A DNA stretch of 64,000 bases from Clostridia bacterium (GTDB lineage: Bacteria > Bacillota > Clostridia > Lachnospirales > Lachnospiraceae). A program made the position numbers and the translations under genes. Shown piece by piece: positions 1 through 7,906 of this stretch (its first letter is position 1; each line of letters begins with the position of its first letter). The notes below the pieces were generated by a model that did no database searches, had not been told where the DNA came from, and saw only the letters and a program-made list of their open reading frames with translations. The stretch covers positions 62,001 through 126,000 of the forward strand of contig CAJTIM010000004.1 of assembly GCA_910576325.1 (NCBI GenBank), written 5' to 3'.

Positions 1-45
1 GTAAAAAAACCTGTTCAAGAAGCTTTTGACAGCATGGAGTTCTCC

Positions 46-74
46 TTGACGGTCTTGGCCGGATCATGTAGAAT
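46..74 (+). promoter_or_regulatory. Vegetative promoter for the MFS gene
   Basis: TTGACG at 46-51, a 17-base spacer and TAGAAT at 69-74 form a near-consensus sigma-A promoter about 60 bases before the MFS start codon at 133. Confidence 0.7.
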
Positions 75-132
75 AAACGAATACAAAAGGGCCTCTTTTC
101 AGATATATAAGATTGTACCGGGGAGGAAAAGA

Positions 133-1311
133 ATGGGAAATAGACGGTGGCGTCTGACGGCAGTGTGCTTTTTTATTTTATTTCTGCTGGGCTTTGAGGC
201 GGGAGGATTTCAGATTTCGCTTTTGAAAATTATAGAGGCAGAGGGGTTTTCCTCCGGCTTAAGCGGCGTCTTGGTGTCCGGTCAGTACGGTGCGATCATC
301 ATTATGCCCCTGCTGGTTGGCGGTTTTGCAGATCGAAGGGGAAAACGCAAGGTATTGGCGGCCTCCTGCCTGATTTTTGCTCTTGGAGCATTTGGAATGT
401 CGACCCTGCATGCCTTTGGAGCTTTGATGCTTTCGGCGTTTGCCATTGGCACGGGCTACAGTGTCAGTGAAAGCATCGGTTCGGCGCTCTTGGCCGAGGT
501 TCACGGAGAAAAGTCAGGAAAATATATGAATCTTTCCCAGTGCTTTTTCAGCCTGGGGGCCATGGTGAGCCCTCAGATACTGGAGCTTGGAAGCAGAAGT
601 TTTGGGTGGAGCTATCAGAGTCTTTTCCGCATTTGTGCCATAGCAGGGCTTGCGGCCTGTGTCCTGGTTCCGGTTTGGTCCGGAAAGGATGTGCCTGCTG
701 CCGTATCCACCGAGAAGGAGGTGCGGCCTATTGGCCGGGAGATCCTATATCTGGCAGCAGGCCTGTTTGTATATGCCGGACTGGAGGGAGGCATCAGCTA
801 CTATCTGGACAGCTTTGCCGCGACGGAGCTTATGCGGCCGGAGCATGGGGCCAATATGCTGTCTCTCTTTTGGCTGTTTATGCTGGGAGGACGTGTGATC
901 TGCGGCCTGCTGTACCGTTACCGGCGCGTGCTTCTGGGGATCAGCCTGTTTGGAACCGGTATCTTTTTATTTATTTTAAGTATATTTCCTTCCCTTGCCG
1001 CGGGATATATCTGCTTTTCCCTTATAGGCCTCTGTCTGGCATCTATCTGGCCCAATCTGATGAGCCTTGCGGTGGAGGGTTACGAGGGGAATTCGGCGCA
1101 GGCGGCGGGAATTATCTCCACAGGCGGCGGACTGGGATCGGTGCTCTCCCCTCTTTTCCTTGGAATGATTATGAACGGCGCGGGATTAAGAGTGGGTTTT
1201 GGAGTGCTGGGTTTTTTTTCACTGGCCGGAATGCTGATCTGCGGAGGTTACTACAGGACAATGGAGAAAAGGCAAGACAGAAGCTATGGGAAAGGCGGCA
1301 TATATGAATGA
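133..1311 (+). CDS. MFS family transporter
   Basis: A 392-residue polytopic protein of the major facilitator superfamily with about 12 hydrophobic segments. A motif-A-like loop between helices 2 and 3 (GGFADRRGKRK) supports the family. The ATG at 133 is preferred over an in-frame ATG at 34 because GGGAGG at 121-126 lies just upstream, and the earlier start falls inside the promoter. The substrate cannot be told from the sequence; sugar or small-metabolite import and drug export are all possible. It is followed, with an 8-base overlap, by an LbH acyltransferase and sits at the edge of a glycopolymer locus, so export or uptake of a carbohydrate precursor is a reasonable guess but only inference. 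Confidence 0.85.
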   Translation: MGNRRWRLTAVCFFILFLLGFEAGGFQISLLKIIEAEGFSSGLSGVLVSGQYGAIIIMPLLVGGFADRRGKRKVLAASCLIFALGAFGMSTLHAFGALMLSAFAIGTGYSVSESIGSALLAEVHGEKSGKYMNLSQCFFSLGAMVSPQILELGSRSFGWSYQSLFRICAIAGLAACVLVPVWSGKDVPAAVSTEKEVRPIGREILYLAAGLFVYAGLEGGISYYLDSFAATELMRPEHGANMLSLFWLFMLGGRVICGLLYRYRRVLLGISLFGTGIFLFILSIFPSLAAGYICFSLIGLCLASIWPNLMSLAVEGYEGNSAQAAGIISTGGGLGSVLSPLFLGMIMNGAGLRVGFGVLGFFSLAGMLICGGYYRTMEKRQDRSYGKGGIYE

Positions 1312-1840
1312 ATTAGTGATAAGAGCAATTTTCTCTTTGCCAAAGATACTGCTGTGGAAATTTAAGTACGGCGGACGGCTGACCATGCCCTTGGTTCAGT
1401 CCTTTGGCAAACATGCGGAGCTTCACTTGGATAAAAAAGCAAGAGTATCCATAGGAAAAGAAACCGTATCGCGGTTCGGGCTGTTCCTGCGTGCGGAGGG
1501 CGGTGAGCTGTTCATTGGAGATAAGTGCTTTTTTAACACTCATGTGTCCGTTACCTGTCTGGAGCGTATCCGCATTGGGGACAGATGCCAGATTGCCAAC
1601 AATGTGATAATTGTAGATCAGGATCATGATTACAGGGCTTCCTGGGGAACCTATCATACGGCCCCTGTTGAGATCGGCAATGATGTGTGGATAGGTGCAA
1701 ATGCCGTTATACTAAAAGGAAGCACTATCGGGGATGGAGCTGTGATTGCGGCCGGGGCCGTAGTTCGGGGACATGTAAAGCCCCATAGTCTGTATCTGGG
1801 CATTGCAAAGGGACAGCGCCCTATAAAGCCGGACTTATAA
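1304..1840 (+). CDS. Left-handed beta-helix (hexapeptide) acyltransferase
   Basis: A 178-residue member of the maltose/galactoside O-acetyltransferase-like hexapeptide family, which transfers acetyl groups from acetyl-CoA to sugars. The C-terminal half shows the imperfect hexapeptide pattern (IGNDVWIGANAVILKGSTIG, then GDGAVIAAGAVVRG). A catalytic-type histidine is present in the DQDHDY stretch. ATG 1304 is chosen over ATG 1286 because AAAGG at 1291-1295 is well spaced for it; the reading frame allows both. It overlaps the end of the MFS gene by 8 bases, so the two are probably co-transcribed. A role in O- or N-acetylation of a surface polysaccharide sugar is inferred from its position. It could also supply the acetyltransferase missing from the 3-amino sugar pathway near 37 kb, although its family does not specifically point there. 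Confidence 0.85.
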   Translation: MNELVIRAIFSLPKILLWKFKYGGRLTMPLVQSFGKHAELHLDKKARVSIGKETVSRFGLFLRAEGGELFIGDKCFFNTHVSVTCLERIRIGDRCQIANNVIIVDQDHDYRASWGTYHTAPVEIGNDVWIGANAVILKGSTIGDGAVIAAGAVVRGHVKPHSLYLGIAKGQRPIKPDL

Positions 1841-1849
1841 GCACGGCTC

Positions 1850-2647
1850 TTACGGGTTTTTACCTTCATCCGCCCCGGCAATTATCTTTTCGATGCCTCT
1901 CATATCGGCGGCAATGTCAGTAAAGGAGCTCCAGTAGCTGCCGATCAGCTTCTCCGTAGCGGCGAGACAGTAGAGATCCAGAAGGGCATCATGCATCCCT
2001 GCCTCGGAATTGCGGCTTAAGGTGCGTGTCTCGTTGCTGATAATCCGTCCGGGAAAGGTCTTTCTGAGAAGAGCCTCCTCTTTGGCGTCGTCGGTAGCCA
2101 GGAAGAAGCGTGTTTCCGGGAAAGCCTCCAGCTCCTTTTGCATAAGAGCGATAAACTGCTCCGTGGTGCTCTTTCCCATGGAAACGGTGTTGTCTGTCCG
2201 GCGGATATGCACGCCTACACAGCGCTTTCCGAAGGAAGCGGTGATAACATCCATACGCCTTTGCAGCGAGGGAACCGGTACGTAAAAATGATAGTCACGG
2301 GAAGGATAGAAATGCTCCCATGTAAAAAGATAGACGGGATTCTTCAGGCTTTCATAAAAGCTCCGGTGGAGGATGCCGTCCGTTTTATGCTTTAGAATGT
2401 CATCGTTGCCAAAGCGCTGCCGGGCAATGAGCTGGTAAAAAAGCTTTCTTGGATCCTTAAGGGAACGGATGTTGATGATTCGGATCTCCTTTACCGGCTG
2501 AAACAGAGATTCAAAGGAGCAGTTAAGCTCCGGACAGAGATACCAGAGTACAATCAGGCGCTCTCCCCGTTTCTTGGCCAGCTCCCAGGCGGAATTAATC
2601 ACCCGCATCCTATTGCATAAACCACCCGAAGGTTGTATTATTATCAT
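1850..2647 (-). CDS. Fucosyltransferase-like glycosyltransferase
   Basis: A 265-residue cytosolic protein with two hallmarks of the GT-B fucosyltransferase superfamily (GT11/GT23/GT65): an N-terminal glycine-rich motif GGLCNRMR (residues 8-15), and HIRRTDN near residue 147, which corresponds to the HxRxxD motif that contacts GDP-fucose. The ATG at 2647 has a weak upstream AAAGG. The gene is divergent from fkp, whose product makes GDP-fucose, so the neighbour supplies the expected donor. It is convergent with the LbH gene, 9 bases apart. The exact linkage formed (alpha-1,2 or other) and the acceptor cannot be read from sequence. Assignment to the superfamily is fairly secure; the GT family number is not. 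Confidence 0.68.
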   Translation of the reverse strand: MIIIQPSGGLCNRMRVINSAWELAKKRGERLIVLWYLCPELNCSFESLFQPVKEIRIINIRSLKDPRKLFYQLIARQRFGNDDILKHKTDGILHRSFYESLKNPVYLFTWEHFYPSRDYHFYVPVPSLQRRMDVITASFGKRCVGVHIRRTDNTVSMGKSTTEQFIALMQKELEAFPETRFFLATDDAKEEALLRKTFPGRIISNETRTLSRNSEAGMHDALLDLYCLAATEKLIGSYWSSFTDIAADMRGIEKIIAGADEGKNP

Positions 2648-2674
2648 AGTATGGTTTGCCTTTCTTTGGGAAAT

Positions 2675-2702
2675 TTGTAATAGTATAATATATTAGTATA
2701 AC
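2675..2702 (+). promoter_or_regulatory. Probable fkp promoter
   Basis: TTGTAA at 2675-2680 and TATAAC at 2697-2702 are separated by 16 bases in the AT-rich gap between the divergent fucosyltransferase-like gene and fkp. On the opposite strand CTGCAA and TATTAT, 17 bases apart, could serve the divergent gene. Both are moderate matches. Confidence 0.4.
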
Positions 2703-2766
2703 ACATTTTGCAGAAAATGAAAACAGGGAGCGGTCTTCAAACATAAAGCCGCCTACAGGAGAAAAG

Positions 2767-5700
2767 ATGAAGCCACAGAAAATCAAAAATTTATTTCTGC
2801 GTCAGAGCTATCAGGACGCATGGGAGGAGTACGAAAAATCCCTGACAAAAAAATATTTTATCCGCTGGGATTACGTGATTCTGACCGCCTCCAATGAGGA
2901 ACAGGCAGCGGCCTATCAGGCGCAGATTGATATACGTCTCCGGCAGGGACGCCTTCCGGCGGAGACGGTCTACAAGGTGCTGCCGGATCCGGAGGGAAAG
3001 CGAGTGGGCTCCGGCGGAGCTACCTTTCATGTGATGAAGTATATCAGCGAGGAGAGCGGGGAGGAACATTGCTTTCGGAATAAGAGAATACTTGTGATTC
3101 ATTCCGGCGGGGATTCCAAGCGGGTTCCTCAGTATTCGGCCTGCGGCAAGCTCTTTTCACCGGTGCCCCGGGAGCTCCCGGACGGACGCCGCTCTACGCT
3201 GTTTGACGAATTTATCATTGGAATGTCCGGTATGCCGGCCCGGTTTAAAGAGGGAATGCTTGTTCTATCCGGGGATGTTCTGCTTCTGTTCAATCCCCTG
3301 CAGGTGGACATGGCCTTCCGGGGAGCCGCGGCTATTTCCGTGAAGGAGCATGTGGATACCGGAAAGGATCACGGTGTATTTTTAAGCGATTCTCAGGGAA
3401 ATGTGGGAAAATTTCTTCACAAGCAGAGCGTGGCCCAGCTTCGGAAGCTTGGTGCGGTGAACGGACAGGACGCAGTTGATTTGGATACGGGAGCTATTCT
3501 TCTGGACTGCGATCTGCTGGAGAGCCTGTTTGGACTGATTGGCGAGAAGGGAAGCGTAGTGCCGAAGAAATACGATCGTTTTGTCAATGACAGGGCGCGT
3601 ATCAGCTTTTATGGGGATTTTTTGTATCCTTTGGCTTCGGGCGCCACTCTGGAACAGTATTTAAAGGAAAAGGCGGAGGGAGAGCTTTGCGAGGAACTTC
3701 TCAGCTGCCGCCACGCCATTTGGAAAGCAATCGGTGATTATACCCTTAAGCTTATCTGCCTGTCTCCGGCCAGGTTTATTCATTTCGGAACCACAAGAGA
3801 GCTTCTTAGTCTTCTGACGGAGGAGATTGACAATTATGAGTTTCTGGACTGGCGGGGGCAGATCTTCGGCGTGGAGGAGAATCCCGGCGCCTGTGCCTAC
3901 AGCAACAGCTATATTGAAAAGAATACCCGGATTGATGCCTCCGCCTACATTGAGGACAGCTATATTTATGAGGGAACTCAGGTGGGAAAGGGGTGTGTGA
4001 TAGCTGCAGCGACCCTGTGCGGAGAGCGGATTCCCGATCATACGGTGCTTCACGGTTTAAAGCAGAAGAACGGTACTTTTGTCATTCGGGTTTATGGTGT
4101 GAATGACAATCCCAAGGACACCCTGGAGAATCAGGGAGCCTTTCTTTGCGGGACGCTTCAAAGCTTCCTTGCCGCTGCAGGATTGAAGCCTGAGGAGGTC
4201 TGGGACGGTGAGGGGCATTACCTGTGGAATGCGGCCCTTTATCCTGTGTGCGGTTCCATTGGTGAGGCTGTGGCTGCCGCCATGCTGATTTTAGATCTTG
4301 CTTCCGGGAAGACGGAGCGGGCGGAGGAATACCAGACTATGAAGCGCTTAAGTCTTCAGGCCAGCTTTGAACAGGCGGATACACAGGAGATTGCGGCGTG
4401 GCAGGCAAAGCTGAATACACAGGTGCGGATTACCCGTTTTCTTCTGGCCATAGAGGAGCGCAGAAGTATCAGGGAAGCGGCGGCGGTCTTCGGAAGTCAG
4501 GGGATGACGGAGGGACAGCTTGAAAGGCTGAAGGGGATTGCGGAGGAAGCGGAATTTGGGCTGCGCATGCGCCTTTATTACTATTTGTCAAAGATGACAA
4601 AGGGACATGAGAGCGAGGAGCTGGAGAATAAATGCTTCCGCCACATCTGTGACAGCCTCTATGACGCAAGCATCGGAAGGGCTCCGGCGCAGAAGAAGTA
4701 TCATATTGCAAAAGATGAGGTTCGGGCAGAGCTTCCTGTGCGGGTGAACTTTGGAGGCGGCTGGTCCGATACGCCGCCCTACTGCAATGAGCATGGGGGA
4801 ACGGTGCTCAATGCGGCCGTGAAGTTAAACGGGATTCTGCCGGTTGTCGTGACGGTGCGGAAACTGTACAGGCCCTGTATTGCCCTTGCAAGCACGGATT
4901 TGGGAGCTTATGAGGAATTTACGGATGTGGGACGCCTGAGAAGCTGCAGAGATCCGTTTGACACCTATGCTCTTCATAAAGCGGCGCTTCTGGCCTGCGG
5001 GATTGTTCCTTTAAAAGAGGAGATATCCTTCGAAGCCCTTCTGGAAAGGCTGGGCGGCGGCCTGTATCTGTCTACGGCGGTTATGGGCATTCCCAAGGGA
5101 TCCGGCCTTGGCACCAGCAGTATTTTGGCTGGGGCCTGTGTGAAGGCAATTTTTGAATATATCGGCAAAGAAGTTACGGAGAATGATTTATATACCCATG
5201 TACTCTGCATGGAGCAGCTGATGAGCACCGGGGGCGGCTGGCAGGATCAGGTAGGGGGGCTTACCATGGGAATCAAGCTGGCGTCCACAAGACCGGGACT
5301 GCTGCAGGAGATACAGGTGGAGCATCTGACAATTCCGGAGGAGGCCGCAGAGGAGCTTAAGGAGCGTTTTGTTTTGATTTATACGGGACAGCGGCGTTTG
5401 GCCCGGAACCTTTTGAGAGAAGTAGTAGGCGGCTATATCGGATCCAATCCCAATTCCATTGAGGTGCTCTATGAGATACAACGGACGGCAGTACTGATGA
5501 AGTTCGAGCTGGAAAAGGGAAATATCGACGGCTTTGCAAAGCTTTTGGAAGAACACTGGGAGCTGTCCAAACGGCTGGATGCAGGCAGCACCAACACCTG
5601 TATTGATCAGATCTTTTTAAGCTGTCAGGATCTGCTTTCGGCCCGGATGATCTGCGGGGCGGGCGGAGGCGGTTTCCTTCAGGCGGTTTTGAAGAAGGGA

Positions 5701-5787
5701 CGCACAAAGGAGGAGCTGCGTGAGCGCATCCGCAGCGTGTTCCAGGACAGCGGTGTGGATGTATGGGATTGTGAGCTTGTTTTTTGA
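2767..5787 (+). CDS. fkp: Bifunctional L-fucokinase / L-fucose-1-phosphate guanylyltransferase
   Basis: A 1006-residue cytosolic enzyme of the FKP family, known from Bacteroides, that phosphorylates free L-fucose and then couples it to GTP to give GDP-L-fucose. The N-terminal two thirds is the pyrophosphorylase, with GSGGATFH near residue 82 and the glycine-rich HSGGDSKRVPQYSACGK near 112. The C-terminal third is a GHMP kinase: VRVNFGGGWSDTPP near 655, the ATP-binding loop PKGSGLGTSS near 774, and GAGGGGF near 964. Length and domain order agree with the two-domain family. AGGAG at 2757-2761 precedes the ATG. It lies next to a fucosyltransferase-like gene, which together imply scavenging of free fucose (for example host mucin fucose) for a surface glycan. 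No fucose transporter is recognisable beside it; the MFS gene at 133 is a candidate only by proximity. Confidence 0.92.
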   Translation: MKPQKIKNLFLRQSYQDAWEEYEKSLTKKYFIRWDYVILTASNEEQAAAYQAQIDIRLRQGRLPAETVYKVLPDPEGKRVGSGGATFHVMKYISEESGEEHCFRNKRILVIHSGGDSKRVPQYSACGKLFSPVPRELPDGRRSTLFDEFIIGMSGMPARFKEGMLVLSGDVLLLFNPLQVDMAFRGAAAISVKEHVDTGKDHGVFLSDSQGNVGKFLHKQSVAQLRKLGAVNGQDAVDLDTGAILLDCDLLESLFGLIGEKGSVVPKKYDRFVNDRARISFYGDFLYPLASGATLEQYLKEKAEGELCEELLSCRHAIWKAIGDYTLKLICLSPARFIHFGTTRELLSLLTEEIDNYEFLDWRGQIFGVEENPGACAYSNSYIEKNTRIDASAYIEDSYIYEGTQVGKGCVIAAATLCGERIPDHTVLHGLKQKNGTFVIRVYGVNDNPKDTLENQGAFLCGTLQSFLAAAGLKPEEVWDGEGHYLWNAALYPVCGSIGEAVAAAMLILDLASGKTERAEEYQTMKRLSLQASFEQADTQEIAAWQAKLNTQVRITRFLLAIEERRSIREAAAVFGSQGMTEGQLERLKGIAEEAEFGLRMRLYYYLSKMTKGHESEELENKCFRHICDSLYDASIGRAPAQKKYHIAKDEVRAELPVRVNFGGGWSDTPPYCNEHGGTVLNAAVKLNGILPVVVTVRKLYRPCIALASTDLGAYEEFTDVGRLRSCRDPFDTYALHKAALLACGIVPLKEEISFEALLERLGGGLYLSTAVMGIPKGSGLGTSSILAGACVKAIFEYIGKEVTENDLYTHVLCMEQLMSTGGGWQDQVGGLTMGIKLASTRPGLLQEIQVEHLTIPEEAAEELKERFVLIYTGQRRLARNLLREVVGGYIGSNPNSIEVLYEIQRTAVLMKFELEKGNIDGFAKLLEEHWELSKRLDAGSTNTCIDQIFLSCQDLLSARMICGAGGGGFLQAVLKKGRTKEELRERIRSVFQDSGVDVWDCELVF

Positions 5788-5800
5788 CGGAACCTGAATC

Positions 5801-5895
5801 GCACAAATCGATTTCCGGACACATGTATCCGCGGCCGGAAACTGACTTCATAAGGGTGTGCTGTAAAGGATATTACAGGACTTATATATAGGAGA
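5801..5895 (+). repeat. Dispersed pre-RBS repeat, long copy A
   Basis: About 75 bases starting near ACAAATC at 5803 align along their whole length, with one single-base gap, to the region before 54185. The block ends in GGATATTACAGGAC and runs into the GGAG ribosome binding site of the GT4 gene. It also contains an internal pairing of TTTCCGG (5812-5818) with CCGGAAA (5835-5841). This is one of at least eight related sequences in the window. Confidence 0.6.
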
Positions 5896-5901
5896 ATTGA
5901 C

Positions 5902-7113
5902 TTGAAAGTGATGCAGATTAATACCGTATGCGGCAGCGGCAGCGTGGGCCGTATTATGGTGGATTTGATTCATGCACTGGAGGCAGAGGGGGAGCAGGGC
6001 ATGGCCGCCTTCGGCCGAAGGGAAGCCCCTCCCGGCGTGCAGGCATACAAGTTCGGTACAAAGCCGGATATGGCACTTCATGTGCTTCATACATTTTTTC
6101 GGGGAGAGCATGGATTTGCGTCAGGAAGGCAGACGGAGAGGCTGATTCGCAAGATAGAGGAATATGATCCGGACATCATTCATCTTCATAATATCCACGG
6201 CTTTTTCTTAAATGCGGAGAGGCTTTTTGCATATCTGAAAACTGCCGGAAGACCTGTGGTATGGACGCTTCATGACTGCTGGAGCTTTACGGGGCACTGT
6301 GCTTATTTTGATTACTGCGGGTGCACGAAGTGGAAGACAGGCTGCGAGGCCTGCCCTCAGTACAGGAACGTATACCCTTATGCCCTGTTTAAGGATAATT
6401 CAAAGCATAATTACGAGCGCAAAAAAGCAGCGTTTACCGGAGTTCCCAGGCTTACACTGGCAGCTCCCTCTTCTTGGCTCTCCGATCTGGTGAGACAGTC
6501 TTATCTTAAAGAATATCCCATCCGCGTAATTCCCAACGGAATTGCCCTGGACAAATTTCATCCTGTGGAGAACGGGCTTCGGAACCGCCTCGGCATGGAA
6601 AAAAAGTTTGTTCTTCTGGGCGTTGCGAGTATGTGGGAGGAAAGAAAGGGTTATGCTTACTTTGAGACCCTGGCGGAACGGCTGGACAGCTCTTTCCGGA
6701 TCATCCTGATTGGCCTTTCCAAAGAGAAGCTTAAGAAGCTGCCCCCGGGCATTTATGGAGTGATGCGCACGGAAAGCATGGAGGAACTGGCGGAGTATTA
6801 TTCCATGGCGGATGTGTATGTAAATCCGACCCTGGAGGATAATTTCCCCACGACCAATCTGGAAGCACTGGCCTGCGGAACTCCGGTCATTACCTTTGCC
6901 ACAGGGGGAAGTGTGGAGTCCGTGGATGACAAGACCGGGAAAATTGTGCCCAAAGGAGACACGGAAGGACTTCTGCGCGCCATAATGGAGCTGCGGGAGG
7001 AACCGTCCAGGCGGGAAGCGTGTCTGGAAAAGGCAAAGGAGTACGATAAGAATCACAGGTTCCGGGAATATCTGGATTTATACCGGGAGCTGCTGGAGGA
7101 ATCACATGTATAG
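5902..7113 (+). CDS. Glycosyltransferase family 4 (WcaC-like)
   Basis: A 403-residue GT-B fold transferase of the GT4 family, which uses nucleotide-sugar donors in the cytosol. The N-terminal GSVGRI loop, the region TLHDCWSFTGHC, and the cysteine-rich segment CGCTKWKTGCEACP resemble colanic-acid-type WcaC transferases. The C-terminal half has the donor-site pattern around EDNFPTTNLEALACGTPVI. The start is a TTG at 5902, eight bases after GGAG at 5891-5894; ATG 5911 is an alternative. The stop overlaps the next GT2 gene by 8 bases, indicating an operon. Donor and acceptor sugars are unknown. The retained E-x7-E style segment suggests a retaining mechanism, as known for GT4. Confidence 0.88.
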   Translation: MKVMQINTVCGSGSVGRIMVDLIHALEAEGEQGMAAFGRREAPPGVQAYKFGTKPDMALHVLHTFFRGEHGFASGRQTERLIRKIEEYDPDIIHLHNIHGFFLNAERLFAYLKTAGRPVVWTLHDCWSFTGHCAYFDYCGCTKWKTGCEACPQYRNVYPYALFKDNSKHNYERKKAAFTGVPRLTLAAPSSWLSDLVRQSYLKEYPIRVIPNGIALDKFHPVENGLRNRLGMEKKFVLLGVASMWEERKGYAYFETLAERLDSSFRIILIGLSKEKLKKLPPGIYGVMRTESMEELAEYYSMADVYVNPTLEDNFPTTNLEALACGTPVITFATGGSVESVDDKTGKIVPKGDTEGLLRAIMELREEPSRREACLEKAKEYDKNHRFREYLDLYRELLEESHV

Positions 7114-7852
7114 ACCCAAGGTGTCCATTGTGACAACAACCTATAATGACAGGGAAAGCCTTAAGAAAACTATTGACCAGGTTCTGCGGCAGGATTACGG
7201 GAATCTGGAATATATTATTGTGGACGGAGGCTCTACCGACGGGACCTTAGAGGTGATCCGGGAGGCGGAAGACAGGCTTGGCGGGCGTCTCTGCTGGATT
7301 TCCGAGCCGGATTCCGGAATCTATGACGGTTTAAACAAAGGGTTTCGGATGGCTACAGGAGAGATTCTGGGATGCTGCTTTGACGAATTCGCGGGGCCGG
7401 ATGTAATATCAAAGATGGTGGAGCTTGTAGAACGGGAGGGCACGGACGGTGTTCACGGCGATCTCTGCTATATGGAGGGAGAACGCGTCGTGCGCCGCTG
7501 GCATCAGGGACAGGGCCATATCCGCTATGGATGGATGCCGGGGCATCCTACGCTGTATCTGCGCAGAGAGGTCTATGAGACTTATGGGTATTATAAGACG
7601 GATTACCGGATCTCAGCCGACTATGAATTTATGATCCGCATTTTAAAGGATGAAAAAGTGAAGCTTTCCTATCTGCCGGAGGTGTTGGTTTACATGGCTC
7701 ACGGAGGGACAAGCACTCACAGTCTTGGTGCTTATCTTGCCGGATTAAAGGAGGGACACCGGGCGCTGAAGGAGAACGGCGTCAGAGCGCCCTGGTTCAC
7801 GGATGTGTGCCGGACCTTACGGGTACTTGCACAATTTGTAAAAAAGGGATAA
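7106..7852 (+). CDS. Glycosyltransferase family 2 (WcaE-like)
   Basis: A 248-residue GT-A fold transferase. The N-terminal nucleotide-binding motif SIVTTTYN and IIVDGGSTDGT are clear, followed by SEPDSGIYDGLNKG, characteristic of WcaE-type GT2 proteins in colanic-acid-like clusters. Where these enzymes usually carry a DxD-like Asn-Ser-Asp-Asp stretch, this one reads GCCFDEFAG, so the metal-binding motif is altered to Asp-Glu. SADYEFMIRIL near residue 173 matches the family's usual base-containing region. It overlaps the preceding GT4 gene by 8 bases. The transferred sugar is not evident. A weak hairpin follows the stop (AAAATACC at 7851-7858 with GGTATTTT at 7874-7881). Confidence 0.85.
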   Translation: MYRPKVSIVTTTYNDRESLKKTIDQVLRQDYGNLEYIIVDGGSTDGTLEVIREAEDRLGGRLCWISEPDSGIYDGLNKGFRMATGEILGCCFDEFAGPDVISKMVELVEREGTDGVHGDLCYMEGERVVRRWHQGQGHIRYGWMPGHPTLYLRREVYETYGYYKTDYRISADYEFMIRILKDEKVKLSYLPEVLVYMAHGGTSTHSLGAYLAGLKEGHRALKENGVRAPWFTDVCRTLRVLAQFVKKG

Positions 7853-7906
7853 AATACCTTAAACAAACGAAATGGTATTTTACGGAAAATAGAAGGTGGT
7901 TTGGAA

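Noticed and set aside
1286..1303. Earlier start for the LbH acyltransferase
   Set aside because: The ribosome binding site spacing favours ATG 1304; the earlier ATG has only a distant AGG.
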